DNA of 64,000 nucleotides from Lacisediminihabitans sp046156175. Lineage in GTDB: Bacteria > Actinomycetota > Actinomycetes > Actinomycetales > Microbacteriaceae. The position numbers and the translations under genes were made by a program. The DNA lies in contig NZ_JAYLVL010000001.1 of assembly GCF_046156175.1 (NCBI RefSeq), positions 868,001-932,000 on the forward strand, given 5' to 3'. Below the pieces are notes generated by a model that was not told the origin of the DNA, did no database searches, and was given only the letters and a program-made list of their open reading frames with translations. Positions 10,376 through 18,712 of this stretch are shown here, piece after piece (the stretch's first letter is position 1; each line of letters starts with the position of its first letter).

Positions 10376-10421
10376 TCGCCCGCGGCCTGATCGCCCGCAG
10401 CACCCCTGCCCCTTCCGGCAT

Positions 10422-10506
10422 AGCTCCTGCAATCTGCCGGACGCCGCCCGTGGGCTGTCGGATTCACCGGGGCCGACCCGGTCGCAGGCCGGAGTTGCAG
10501 GAGTTA
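10422..10506. repeat. Imperfect inverted repeat between convergent genes (possible bidirectional terminator)
   Basis: Between the kinase stop (10375) and the mutM stop (10504), the sequence AGCTCCTGCAATCTGCCGG (10422-10440) is mirrored by CCGGAGTTGCAGGAGTT (10489-10505). The core TCCTGCAA/TTGCAGGA is exact and the flanks are imperfect. The intervening 48 bases contain further G/C-rich self-complementary pieces. The position at the 3' ends of two converging genes fits a shared terminator or a REP-like element. There is no obvious U-tract. The right arm reaches the mutM stop codon. Confidence 0.5.
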
Positions 10507-11427
10507 CGCCGCAGTAGAGGCCGCGCGGATCTTCTGGCAGAACGGGCAGAAGTGCGAGCCGCGGTTCATGAACGACTCGCGGACGATCGGCCGGCCGCAC
10601 CGTGGACAGCTCTTGCCGTGCTGACCGTAGGCGTTGAGCGAGTGCGAGAAGTAGCCGGACGCGCCATTCACGTTCACGTATTGCGCATCGAAGCTCGTGC
10701 CGCCCTCCGCGAGCGCACGGCCGAGCACCAGCCGCACCTCCGCGAGCAGCGCGCGAGCCCGCGCTCGGGAGAGCGTCGCCGTGGGCTGGTCGTAGTGGAT
10801 GCGGGCCGCCCACAGTGCCTCATCCGCGTAGATGTTGCCGATGCCGCTGATGAGGCCCTGGTCGAGCAGTGCCCTTTTGATTCCGGTGCGACGCGCTGCC
10901 AGCGCATCGAAGAAGCGCCGGTCCCTGAAGGCCGGATCCAGCGGATCCCTGGCGATATGCGCCACCTGGCCGGGGATGAGGGCGGCATCCGAGCCGAATC
11001 CCGCGGCATGGCCGTCGGGGGTGGGCAGCAGTCCGTCGATCGCCATGGATCCGAAGATGCGCTGGTCGACGAAGTCCACACGCAGGGGTCCGTCGTGAGC
11101 GGAGGAGATGTCCAACCGGATGCGCAGGAGCCTGTCATCCGCCTGACCGACATCGCGAAGCAGCACCTGGCCGCTCATGCCGAGGTGCACCACAAGGGCC
11201 TCCTGTGCGGGAGAAGACCCGGCCGACAGAGGCAGCCAGAGGAACTTGCCGCGGCGGACGGCGGCGAGGATGCTGCGCCCCACGAGCCTCTCGACGAAAT
11301 CCTCGCTCGGACCGTCGTGGCGGCGCAACGACCGTCCCTCGAAGACGGTGACCGCGTCGATGGTCGCAGCGGTGACAGCCGGTTCGAGACCGGCCCGCAC
11401 CGCCTCGACCTCGGGAAGTTCCGGCAC
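10504..11427 (-). CDS. mutM: Formamidopyrimidine-DNA glycosylase (Fpg/MutM)
   Basis: Bifunctional base-excision repair glycosylase/AP lyase that removes 8-oxoguanine and formamidopyrimidines, 307 aa. The GTG start gives MPELPEVEAVRAGL with the catalytic Pro2 and Glu3. The conserved Lys lies in VRRGKFLWLPL, the helix-two-turn-helix region contains SGIGNIYADEALW, and the C-terminal zinc finger has CPRCGRPIVRE and HFCPFCQ. It starts 2 bases after the rnc stop, so it is in the yceD-rpmF-rnc-mutM transcript. smc, the frequent next gene, is displaced. Confidence 0.97.
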   Translation of the reverse strand: MPELPEVEAVRAGLEPAVTAATIDAVTVFEGRSLRRHDGPSEDFVERLVGRSILAAVRRGKFLWLPLSAGSSPAQEALVVHLGMSGQVLLRDVGQADDRLLRIRLDISSAHDGPLRVDFVDQRIFGSMAIDGLLPTPDGHAAGFGSDAALIPGQVAHIARDPLDPAFRDRRFFDALAARRTGIKRALLDQGLISGIGNIYADEALWAARIHYDQPTATLSRARARALLAEVRLVLGRALAEGGTSFDAQYVNVNGASGYFSHSLNAYGQHGKSCPRCGRPIVRESFMNRGSHFCPFCQKIRAASTAA

Positions 11428-11429
11428 CC

Positions 11430-12137
11430 TCAGCGCTGCGCGGGAATGGACGCGGAAAGAATGGTCCAGGCCTCGAGGGCAGCCGCCATCTCGGCCTGCT
11501 TCTTGCTCGTGCCGTCGCCCTTGGCGATGTCCGCGCCCTCGAGCGACACCGTGGCGTGGAAGCGCTTGGAGTGGTCGGGTCCGGTATCCGTCACGGCATA
11601 GTGCGGCAGTCCACGGCCCGTTCGGGCGGAGAGTTCCTGGAGGCTCGTCTTCGGGTCCATCGCGGCACCGAAGCGATCGGGATCGAGCATCAGCGGGGCG
11701 ACGAGGCGCAGCACGAGTGCGGTGGCGGCCTCTCCGCCGGCATCGAGGTACGTCGCGCCGATCACGGCTTCGACGGTGTCGGCGAGGATGGATGACTTGT
11801 CACGACCGCCGGTGAGTTCTTCGCCGCGTCCGAGCCGGATGTGGCGGCCGAGACCGATGGCGCGGGCCACCTCGGCGAGCGCGACGGAACTCACCAGACT
11901 GGCTCGCCGCTTGGCGAGCTCTCCCTCGTCGAGCGAGGGGTTGTCCCGGTAGAGCATCACGGTCACGGCCTGGCCCAAAATCGAGTCGCCGAGAAACTCG
12001 AGGCGCTCGTTGTGCGCGAGGCCACCATGCTCGTAGGCATAGGACCGATGGGTCAACGCGAGCTCCAGGAGTTCCGAGCTCACGTCGACCGCGAGAAACG
12101 ACTCGAGTTCACCTCGAGCCGCTTCAGTCCCCGGCAT
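11430..12137 (-). CDS. rnc: Ribonuclease III
   Basis: Double-strand-specific endoribonuclease that processes rRNA precursors and structured RNAs, about 235 aa. The catalytic domain carries the signature NERLEFLGDSILG with its metal-binding Glu and Asp, preceded by ALTHRSYAYEHGG, and a second acidic cluster in ADTVEAVIGATYLD. The C-terminal double-stranded RNA-binding domain has DPKTSLQELSARTG and GTSKKQAEMAAALEAW. An in-frame TTG at 12149 would add four residues; the ATG at 12137 is preferred by codon type, though neither has a clear ribosome site. It sits between rpmF and mutM, as in many actinobacteria. Confidence 0.96.
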   Translation of the reverse strand: MPGTEAARGELESFLAVDVSSELLELALTHRSYAYEHGGLAHNERLEFLGDSILGQAVTVMLYRDNPSLDEGELAKRRASLVSSVALAEVARAIGLGRHIRLGRGEELTGGRDKSSILADTVEAVIGATYLDAGGEAATALVLRLVAPLMLDPDRFGAAMDPKTSLQELSARTGRGLPHYAVTDTGPDHSKRFHATVSLEGADIAKGDGTSKKQAEMAAALEAWTILSASIPAQR

Positions 12138-12172
12138 CGGAATGACCAATGGATCGGTGACGATAACGGGGA

Positions 12173-12376
12173 CTAAACGTCCGCGACCTTACGGCCCTTG
12201 TACTCCATGTACAGGGGGGCTCCGGTGGAGTCCTCCACGACCTTCGCGCGGTGCGGCAGGCTGTAGGTGACCTTGCCGCCTTCGACGGTCTTCACCAGGG
12301 TGGGCGGGGTCGCCTTCCACTGGGCGCGGCGCGCGCGGGTGCTGGCGCGGGACATCTTGCGCTTCGGTACGGCCAT
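12173..12376 (-). CDS. rpmF: 50S ribosomal protein L32
   Basis: 67-aa large-subunit ribosomal protein. It opens with MAVPKRKMSRASTRARRAQW, the classical L32 start, and continues with a short beta-rich tail. It lacks the CxxC zinc pair found in some L32 forms, so it is the zinc-independent type. It begins 15 bases after the yceD stop; the yceD-rpmF pairing is one of the most conserved in bacteria and supports both calls. Confidence 0.98.
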   Translation of the reverse strand: MAVPKRKMSRASTRARRAQWKATPPTLVKTVEGGKVTYSLPHRAKVVEDSTGAPLYMEYKGRKVADV

Positions 12377-12391
12377 GAGTTTCTCTTTTCT

Positions 12392-12970
12392 CTACTCCGC
12401 GCTGCTGGCAGCGTCGGTCACATTCGTGGTGGTGGTGGAGTCTGTACTTCCGTCGAAACCGGCCAGGTTCTCGAGAGCCGCCCACCGTGGATCGATGGCG
12501 TTCTCGTGTTTGTGGCCCGGGTTGTCGAGGAGCCGTACCCCACACTGCGGGCACAGGCCGAGGCAATCTTCTTGACAGACCGGCTGGAACGGGAGTGACA
12601 ACACCACCGCATCCCTGACTACGGGTTCGAGATCGATGGTGTCCTCGTGAACCTCATATTCAAAAGCTTCGTCTGAAGAATACGCGAAAAGCTCCTGAAT
12701 TTCGACCTGGACGGCCTGTTCGATGTCAATCAGGCACCGACCGCACTCCCCCGCGGCCGTGCCTTCGATGTCGGCGCTCACGAGGATGCCGTCGTGAAGG
12801 GACTCCATTCGAAGGTCGACGGTGAGCTCGCTGCCCTCTTTCACACCGATCATCGCGTTGCCGAAGCCTTCGGGCACGACGATGTCGATCGATCGCTCGC
12901 GCATCTCGCCGGGGCGGTGCATGAGGTCGTAGACGTCGACGGTATAGGGGGTCTTGATCACGTGAGGCAC
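12392..12970 (-). CDS. YceD/DUF177 family protein
   Basis: 192-aa conserved protein of the YceD (DUF177) family, linked to ribosomal RNA accumulation in several bacteria and almost always directly upstream of rpmF. It has the family's central strand-rich region (GKCL-type site here as GECGRCLIDIEQ) and a C-terminal cysteine cluster, CQEDCLGLCPQCGVRLL, that resembles a metal site. Start is GTG at 12970. It is the first gene of the yceD-rpmF-rnc-mutM run. coaD, which commonly precedes it, is about 25.5 kb away in this genome. Confidence 0.92.
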   Translation of the reverse strand: MPHVIKTPYTVDVYDLMHRPGEMRERSIDIVVPEGFGNAMIGVKEGSELTVDLRMESLHDGILVSADIEGTAAGECGRCLIDIEQAVQVEIQELFAYSSDEAFEYEVHEDTIDLEPVVRDAVVLSLPFQPVCQEDCLGLCPQCGVRLLDNPGHKHENAIDPRWAALENLAGFDGSTDSTTTTNVTDAASSAE

Positions 12971-13098
12971 CAGACGAGTTTACGCGAGCGGCCGCCTCGA
13001 GCCGTGATGCTTCGCTGTGCTCTGCGCGAACCGCTCCGAGATATCCCCGTGTGCAGGATGGGTCCACGCCGAGTGGCTCTCCGTCAGAGCGACATCGA

Positions 13099-14049
13099 CT
13101 ATCTAGCGCGGATGGATGCGTCGAGCCCGCGATACCTCCGCCGCTCCCGCACTGCAGCCACCGCGATCACCGTCATGTGCGGCACGGTGAGGGCCGCAAG
13201 CCCGATGAAGACGAGACGGATGATCCAGTCGCCGGCGAGCGGCCCGCCCGGCGCGAAATCACCCGCGAACATCGCGGTGAGGATGCCGACCGCGACGATC
13301 GGCACCACCGTGTACACCACCGTGATCAGAACGGCCAGCCTGCCGCTCCTGCGCTCCTCGGCGAATCCGTGGCGCAGATGTCGCGCGCTGTGGAGGGCGC
13401 AGAAGTACACGACGAAGAAGACGAGAGGGGGCGCGACGATCGCCAGGGTCCCGGCGAGCAGGATCTCGAGAGCATCGGCGGGCCTGCGGCGCAGCGCGAG
13501 CGCCGCTCCGACCAGCATCGCGACGATCGCGACCGGCCCGAGCCAGGACTGCACATCGGCCACCACCGCTCCCCCACTGCCCGCGAGGGTGCGATAGATG
13601 CCCGCGACCTCGTCGTGGTGGGAGAACGCCGGAAGGGTGAGAAGACCGACGCCCGTGAGCGAAGGAACGACGACGCCGCGCCCGCCGTTCCAGTCCGCAC
13701 CGAAGTGGATGCCCGAGACGAGAAGGAAGCCGACGAGACTCGCCGCCGGGGCGAGCTGCCAGACGAGCACCACCACGACGACGATCGCGATGTAGCCGAG
13801 ATTGAAACCGGCGAATCCGAGTGGCGTGCGCCACAGCCCCGCCCGGCGGGCGATGAGCGGATCGAGCGCCCCGTGAGGCAGCCCGAGCGTCGCGACGAGC
13901 AGGCCGAGCACGGCAACCTGAACGGGCAGCGGCGGGGCTGGCAGGCCCAGGGCGATGGCGAGCACTGCCACGAGGGCGAGCACCGAGAACAGCACGGTCT
14001 CGAAGGAGGGCCGCACCACCGCGACCGTCGAGCGCAGAATCCCGCTCAC
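13099..14049 (-). CDS. blh: Brp/Blh family beta-carotene 15,15'-dioxygenase
   Basis: Membrane enzyme that cleaves beta-carotene into two retinal molecules, 316 aa. Family His motifs appear in order: LPHGALD, SGIHFGADW, FSHHDEVAGIY, CALHSARHLRHGF and LTVPHMTVI, set among seven to eight hydrophobic helices; the histidines are the expected iron ligands. The GTG at 14049 overlaps the crtY stop by 4 bases (GTGA), so the two genes are translationally coupled. An open frame runs further upstream to 15072 but is antisense-phase noise inside crtY, not a fusion. Retinal usually serves a microbial rhodopsin; none is encoded in this window. Confidence 0.92.
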   Translation of the reverse strand: MSGILRSTVAVVRPSFETVLFSVLALVAVLAIALGLPAPPLPVQVAVLGLLVATLGLPHGALDPLIARRAGLWRTPLGFAGFNLGYIAIVVVVVLVWQLAPAASLVGFLLVSGIHFGADWNGGRGVVVPSLTGVGLLTLPAFSHHDEVAGIYRTLAGSGGAVVADVQSWLGPVAIVAMLVGAALALRRRPADALEILLAGTLAIVAPPLVFFVVYFCALHSARHLRHGFAEERRSGRLAVLITVVYTVVPIVAVGILTAMFAGDFAPGGPLAGDWIIRLVFIGLAALTVPHMTVIAVAAVRERRRYRGLDASIRAR

Positions 14050-15227
14050 GCGTGCACCAGCTCGTGGGGCACCGGAAGCGATCTCGGAGCCAGTTGCCGC
14101 AGGAACGGCACCGTCGGCAGGCTGGCGATCAGGGCGACATAGTCGGTAAGTCGCGCCGCATCGCTCAGGAATCGCACCAGTCCCGCGGCGGGCACTCCCC
14201 GGGCGAGCGCGAGGAAGTAGTCTGGCGTGCGCTCGAGATCCGCGCGTACGGCCTGCAGGAAGATCCGGTCCATCGAGCGTCTCAGGAAGGGCTCTGCCGG
14301 ATGCCCGATCGGCGGCCCGCCCCGCTCGAGAGCCTCGGCGCAGGCGCGTGCCCAGCGTTGGATGCGCAGGAAACCGTAGCCGGACGCTGCCCTGAGGGCA
14401 CCTCCGGAATTGCCGGCGAAGACCACGCCCCGCGGGGATTCGGGAAGTCCGCCGAGCATCCCCATCGTCAGCACACCACCCTCCCGCCGGATGACGTGAG
14501 CCCCGGCCAGTCCCAGTCGCGAAAGCTCCGCGTCGAGTTCGGCCCGCAGGGTCACCGTCGGCACGGGCGAGCTGCTGAAGCGCGTCCATTCCACGAGGGC
14601 GCGCGTTCGCCCGAGCGGAAGCGTGTAGCGAAAGTGCATGCCGCCCTCGTCCGTGGCCATCGAATCCATGAGCCCCACCTCGCCACCGTCGAACGGCAGT
14701 GGATGCTCGCTCTCGATCTCGACGCCGCTGAAGCTCTGGTAGAGCATCGCGGGCATCGGCCGCGGCCGGGTGTCGATCACGTGACGGGCGAGGATGCTGC
14801 CGCGGTCGGTCTCCACCCGAACGAGAGGGGCCGGCCCATCGTCGAGAGGCACGAGCTCCGTGGCCCGCACGCCGGTATGGGTGAGGATGCCGGGCGCGCG
14901 ATCGATCTCCTGCAGCGCGCGTTCGTAGAAGTCGCTTGCGCGGATGTACTGGTAGCGGAGTCCCGGCACCCGGTGATGCAGAGCCGGGCCGGTGGCACCC
15001 GAGAAGCGCCAGCTGTCCCAGCTGTGGGAGACGAGGTCGGAGAGGTCGTGGCGCTCTGGCCGCCAGAAGCACCAGCTGCGGTCATCCTCGTACCCGACGC
15101 GAGGCTCGACCAGCTGCACCCGCAGAGGATTCCGCGATTGCGCGAGCCGAGCGGCAAGCGTGAGCCCGGCGCATCCGGCTCCCAGAATCACGAGGTCGGC
15201 ATCGGCAACTGCAGCGGGCCTCGTCAT
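14046..15227 (-). CDS. crtY: Lycopene beta-cyclase (CrtY type)
   Basis: 393-aa FAD/NAD(P)-fold enzyme that closes both ends of lycopene to give beta-carotene, the substrate of the coupled Blh enzyme. The N-terminal dinucleotide-binding motif is LVILGAGCAGLTLAARLA (about residues 12-29), followed by VEPRVGYEDDRSWCFW, the conserved acidic region of CrtY cyclases, and GLMDSMATDEGGMHFRYTLPLG further on. This monomeric CrtY type differs from the heterodimeric CrtYc/Yd cyclases common in Actinobacteria. Start is ATG at 15227 with no ribosome site; a TAnnnT -10-like box lies just upstream, so a leaderless mRNA is possible. Other crt genes (crtE, crtB, crtI) are not in the window. Confidence 0.93.
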   Translation of the reverse strand: MTRPAAVADADLVILGAGCAGLTLAARLAQSRNPLRVQLVEPRVGYEDDRSWCFWRPERHDLSDLVSHSWDSWRFSGATGPALHHRVPGLRYQYIRASDFYERALQEIDRAPGILTHTGVRATELVPLDDGPAPLVRVETDRGSILARHVIDTRPRPMPAMLYQSFSGVEIESEHPLPFDGGEVGLMDSMATDEGGMHFRYTLPLGRTRALVEWTRFSSSPVPTVTLRAELDAELSRLGLAGAHVIRREGGVLTMGMLGGLPESPRGVVFAGNSGGALRAASGYGFLRIQRWARACAEALERGGPPIGHPAEPFLRRSMDRIFLQAVRADLERTPDYFLALARGVPAAGLVRFLSDAARLTDYVALIASLPTVPFLRQLAPRSLPVPHELVHA

Positions 15228-15246
15228 AGTTAAGAAACTAAGCTAT
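15226..15246 (-). promoter_or_regulatory. Palindromic operator/promoter of crtY-blh
   Basis: An AT-rich patch in a GC-rich background overlaps the crtY start codon. It contains TAGTT-AAGA-AACTA (15227-15240), an exact 5-base inverted repeat, inside a looser 21-base palindrome ATAG...CTAT. On the coding strand TAGCTT resembles a -10 box about 13 bases before the ATG. Carotenoid genes in Actinobacteria are often controlled by MarR-type repressors that bind such TTAG/CTAA-rich palindromes; assignment to that family is inference. Confidence 0.5.
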
Positions 15247-15296
15247 CTGGCCCGCTGCCGCTGCCACTCTCGGGGTACGCACAGGTGAGCGCCCCC

Positions 15297-16661
15297 TCAG
15301 GCGTTCTCCACCGCCGTGAATGCCTCGTCGTAGATCACCAGGGCCTGAGCCACCTCGTGCGGGGTGACCACGCACGGCGGCACCACGTGGATGCGGTTGT
15401 CGGCCGAGAAGGGGAACAGTCCCCGCGACATCAGCTCGGTCTTCAACTGCGCGATGACCGCGCCGGAGACCGGATCACGGGTCTCGGGGTCGTCGACCAG
15501 GTCGAGCGCCCAGAACACGCCGAGTCCGCGCACCTCCCCGATCATCGGATGCTTCGCGGCGAGTGCCTCGAGCCCGGGCCCCAGGTGGTCGGTGCCGATG
15601 ACGCGGGCGTTCTCGACGATGCGCTCGTCCTCCATGGCATCCAGCGCCGCGACGATCGACGCCATGGCGAGCGGATGCCCGGAGTAGGTGAGTCCTCCGG
15701 GGAAGACCTGGGTCTCGAAGGCGTTGGCGATCGATTCGGAGATGACCACTCCGCCGGCAGGCACGTAGCCGGAGTTGACTCCCTTGGCGAAGGTGATGAG
15801 ATCGGGGGTCCAGTCCCCTTCCTGGGCCGCGAATCCCTGCCAGGCGAACCATTCTCCCGTGCGCCCGAATCCGGACATCACCTCGTCCATGATCAGGAGG
15901 ATGCCGTATCTGTCGGCGAGATCGCGAACGCCCGCCAGGTATCCGGGCGGCGGCACGAGCACGCCCGCGGTACCGGGAACCCCCTCGATGAGGATCGCCG
16001 CGATCGACGCCTGGCCCTCCGACTGGATGACCCGCTCGAGGTGGTGCAGCGCGCGGGCGCATTCCTCCTCGGGCGAACCGGCCCAGAACTCCGAGCGGTA
16101 GAGGAACGGCCCGAAGAAGTGCACGTGGCCGCGGGCGAACTCGTTGGGCACGCGGCGCCAGTCGCCGGTGGCGACGACGGCCGCTCCGGTATTGCCGTGA
16201 TAGGAGCGGTACTGGGAGAGGATCTTGTCTCGCCCGGTGACCAGTCGCGCCATGCGCATGGCATTCTCATTGGCATCCGCACCGCCGTTGGTGAAGAATA
16301 TCTTGCTGAATGGGCGACCCGCCTTGGCGAGGATGCGCTTGGCGGCCTGCCCTCGGGCGAGATTCGCGTGCGCCGGCGCGACCATCGTGAGGAGATCGGC
16401 CTGCGCCTTGATGGCATCGATCACCCTCGGGTGCTGGTGGCCGATGTTCATGTTCACGAGCTGGCTCGAGAAGTCGAGGTAGTGGTTGCCGTCGTAGTCC
16501 CAGATGGTGGACGCGAGGCCCCCGGCCATCACAAAGGGCTTCAGCGCACCCTGTGCAGACCAGGAATGGAAGACGTGCGAGCGGTCGAGGTCGTAGGCGA
16601 CGGCGCCGTCGGACGGATCGAAAGTGCCCGCGTCGGGGATGGTGGGGTCGAGAGTGGTCAT
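15297..16661 (-). CDS. Class III PLP-dependent aminotransferase (probable beta-alanine/omega-amino acid transaminase)
   Basis: 454-aa fold-type I transaminase. The PLP-binding Lys is in DLITFAKGVNSGYVPAGG, the pyridine-nitrogen Asp is in LLIMDEVMSGFGRTG, and the phosphate-binding Gly/Ala loop is FTNGGADANENAMRMAR. It is the last gene of an operon that also encodes beta-ureidopropionase and dihydropyrimidinase, whose product is beta-alanine (or beta-aminoisobutyrate). Transamination of that product to malonate semialdehyde is therefore the likely role. Annotation as a generic aspartate-aminotransferase family member is also possible. A strong hairpin separates it from the binding-protein gene upstream. 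Confidence 0.88.
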   Translation of the reverse strand: MTTLDPTIPDAGTFDPSDGAVAYDLDRSHVFHSWSAQGALKPFVMAGGLASTIWDYDGNHYLDFSSQLVNMNIGHQHPRVIDAIKAQADLLTMVAPAHANLARGQAAKRILAKAGRPFSKIFFTNGGADANENAMRMARLVTGRDKILSQYRSYHGNTGAAVVATGDWRRVPNEFARGHVHFFGPFLYRSEFWAGSPEEECARALHHLERVIQSEGQASIAAILIEGVPGTAGVLVPPPGYLAGVRDLADRYGILLIMDEVMSGFGRTGEWFAWQGFAAQEGDWTPDLITFAKGVNSGYVPAGGVVISESIANAFETQVFPGGLTYSGHPLAMASIVAALDAMEDERIVENARVIGTDHLGPGLEALAAKHPMIGEVRGLGVFWALDLVDDPETRDPVSGAVIAQLKTELMSRGLFPFSADNRIHVVPPCVVTPHEVAQALVIYDEAFTAVENA

Positions 16662-16680
16662 TCGGTGCCTTCTTTCGGTG

Positions 16681-16710
16681 GTGCGGGGGCCGCGGAAACG
16701 GCCCCCGCAC
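16681..16710 (-). terminator. Strong intercistronic hairpin between ABC binding protein and aminotransferase genes
   Basis: GTGCGGGGGCCG (16681-16692) and CGGCCCCCGCAC (16699-16710) form a perfect 12-base-pair stem with a 6-base loop. No U-run follows in the direction of transcription and the next start is about 20 bases away. It is therefore more likely an mRNA-stabilising or partial-termination element than a full terminator; such hairpins often follow abundant binding-protein cistrons. Confidence 0.7.
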
Positions 16711-16725
16711 CCGGTGGATCAGATA

Positions 16726-17874
16726 CTACTTGCCGCCCTCCTTGAGAGTGACGGTGAGCGGGGTGAAGCTGCTTCCGGTCGTGTCGACGCCCTCGGTCTT
16801 CAGCTCCGCAAGGGCCTTCTTCACGTAGGTGTTGGAGTAGGCGGTCTTCGGCGGCGTGGCCGTGATGATCGTCGAGCCGGTGTCGTTCTTGGTGCCCTTG
16901 GCGATCTTCACGGTGGTGTCCCACGACTTCGTGTCGATGGTGCCGATTCCGCCATCCTTCGACGGCCAGATCAGCTTGTTGACCTCGTTGGTCATCCACA
17001 GCTGGTGGCTGGTGCCGAGGGTGGATCCCGCGGCCGTCACGATGTCAGCCGACTTCTGGGGATTGTCGCGCACGTAGATCCACCCCTTGATCGACGCCTT
17101 GATGAACTTGACGGTCTCGGACTGGTACGCCTTGTCGTCGGCCAGCTTGCCGGCATCCGCCCAGATCGCGTCCTGCAGCATCGCGGTTCCGTCGTCGTTC
17201 CAGTTGATCACGTTGAGGTCATCGGCCGTATAGAGCTTGCCCGTCGCCGGGTTGATCGTCTCGAGCACCTGGGCGTACTCGTTGTAGGTCATGGCCTGGG
17301 CCGCGTCGATGTCGCCGGCGAGGAAGCCCTTCATGTCGAAGGCCTGCTGCACGAGGCTGATGCCGGACGTGGTGTTGATGCCCGCATCCTGCATGCCGGC
17401 GAAGAGCTCCCACTCGTTGCCGTAGCCCCAGCTGCCCACCTTCTTGCCCTTGAGGTCGGCCGGCTTCGTGATGCCCTTGTCCTTGAAGGAGATCTGCGTC
17501 GTGCCGCTGCGCTCGAAGATCTGGGCGACATCGGTGACGTTGACACCCTGCTCGATCGAGCCGAGCACCTTCGGAACCCAGGAGATCGCGTAGTCGGCCT
17601 CCCCTGACGCGACCGATTTGATCGGCACCGTGTCGGCACCCGCCTCCTTGATGGTCACATCGAGGCCCTCGTCCTTGTAGTAGCCCTGAGCCACCGCGGC
17701 GTAGTAGCCCGCGAACTGCGCCTGGGCGACCCACTGCAACTGCAGGGTGACGGGGGTGAGGGCGCCGGCGCTGCTGGCGGCCTTGGGGGTGCTGCTGCTG
17801 CAGCCGCTGAGCGCGAGCGTGCTCGCCGCGGCGACTCCGATGATTCCGAGAACAATTCTTCTGCTGTGTTTCAT
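16726..17874 (-). CDS. ABC transporter substrate-binding lipoprotein (NMT1/THI5-like)
   Basis: 382-aa lipoprotein that captures the substrate for the neighbouring importer. The N-terminus MKHSRRIVLGIIGVAAASTLALSGC carries a lipobox LALSGC with Cys at about residue 25. The mature part has the NMT1/THI5-like pattern: VTLQLQWVAQAQFAGYYAA, then EAGADTVPIKSVASGEADYA. This fold binds pyrimidine-like and related small molecules, which agrees with the pyrimidine-degradation genes around it. The ATG at 17874 has a strong ribosome site (AAGGAGG about 10 bases upstream). Hairpins lie on both sides of the gene. Confidence 0.93.
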   Translation of the reverse strand: MKHSRRIVLGIIGVAAASTLALSGCSSSTPKAASSAGALTPVTLQLQWVAQAQFAGYYAAVAQGYYKDEGLDVTIKEAGADTVPIKSVASGEADYAISWVPKVLGSIEQGVNVTDVAQIFERSGTTQISFKDKGITKPADLKGKKVGSWGYGNEWELFAGMQDAGINTTSGISLVQQAFDMKGFLAGDIDAAQAMTYNEYAQVLETINPATGKLYTADDLNVINWNDDGTAMLQDAIWADAGKLADDKAYQSETVKFIKASIKGWIYVRDNPQKSADIVTAAGSTLGTSHQLWMTNEVNKLIWPSKDGGIGTIDTKSWDTTVKIAKGTKNDTGSTIITATPPKTAYSNTYVKKALAELKTEGVDTTGSSFTPLTVTLKEGGK

Positions 17875-17919
17875 TGTTACTTCCTCCTTGGTGGTCACTG
17901 AAGTGGGGCGGTGATTTCG

Positions 17920-17938
17920 CCGGCGGCCGGGCCGCCGG
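17920..17938 (-). other. Intercistronic hairpin upstream of the binding-protein gene
   Basis: CCGGCGGC (17920-17927) pairs exactly with GCCGCCGG (17931-17938) around a 3-base loop, 3 bases after the permease stop. Together with the hairpin at 16681-16710 it brackets the binding-protein cistron, which fits an RNA processing or stability arrangement that raises binding-protein yield relative to the permeases. Confidence 0.6.
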
Positions 17939-17941
17939 ACG

Positions 17942-18712
17942 TCAGGCGGGAGAGTGCCTCGTTGCAAATTTCTCCAGGGCGAGGGTGAGCAGGTAGAACA
18001 CGAGTCCGAGGGCGATGGCACCGAGCACGAATGCATAGGCGAGGGCGTAGTTGCTGTAGGAGGCGGCGGAGGTTATCGATTTGCCGAGGCCGTCGACGGG
18101 ACCGCCGAAGTACTCCGCGATCAGCGCAGAGATCACGGCGAGGGATGACGCGATCCGCAGTCCGGTGAAGAGGAAGGGTGTCGCTCCCGGCAGGGTCACC
18201 GTGCGGGTCGCCTGCCAGGAACTGGCGGCATAGGCCCGCATGAGGTCGCGATGCACGGGTCGCACCTGGCGGAGTCCCCGCAGGGTGTTGACATAGACCG
18301 GGATGAACACGGCAAGGGCGGCGATCAGCTGACGACCGGTCTCGGCCCCCGCTCCGAACATCGTGTAGAGCACCGGCGCGAGCGCCACGATCGGCACGAC
18401 CGCGAGCGCGGTGACCACCGGCAACGAGATCTCATCGAAGACGCGCACGAGCGCCGACACGATGGCGAAGAGGATGCCGAGCACGGCGCCGAGCAACAGG
18501 CCGACCAGCGCATTGAAGCCCGTGACCCTCGTGCCGGCCCAGATCGTGCCGAACGCGCGCGTGAACTGGTCACCGATCGCCGTGGGGCTCGGCAGCACGT
18601 AGGGCTTGATCGCAAAACCCACGACGGCGAGTTGCCAGAGCAGCAGCACGACGACACCGAGAACGACGGGCGCGACGATCAGCCGCACCCGTCCGGCTCC
18701 GGCCGACCTCAT
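17942..18712 (-). CDS. ABC transporter permease (BPD_transp_1, second permease)
   Basis: 256-aa inner-membrane permease of the ThiX/SsuC type. Hydrophobic segments begin at LIVAPVVLGVVVLLLWQLAVV (about residues 10-30). The EAA-like loop that contacts the ATPase lies in LMRAYAASSWQATRTVTLPGATPFLFTGLRI. ATG at 18712 overlaps the ATPase stop (ATGA). Two different permeases flank one ATPase gene, which implies a heterodimeric channel. Confidence 0.92.
   Translation of the reverse strand: MRSAGAGRVRLIVAPVVLGVVVLLLWQLAVVGFAIKPYVLPSPTAIGDQFTRAFGTIWAGTRVTGFNALVGLLLGAVLGILFAIVSALVRVFDEISLPVVTALAVVPIVALAPVLYTMFGAGAETGRQLIAALAVFIPVYVNTLRGLRQVRPVHRDLMRAYAASSWQATRTVTLPGATPFLFTGLRIASSLAVISALIAEYFGGPVDGLGKSITSAASYSNYALAYAFVLGAIALGLVFYLLTLALEKFATRHSPA

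Noticed and set aside
13099..15072. A 657-codon open frame suggesting a CrtY-Blh fusion
   Set aside because: The upstream half is out of frame with crtY and low in family similarity; the real Blh starts at GTG 14049 with a 4-base overlap to crtY.
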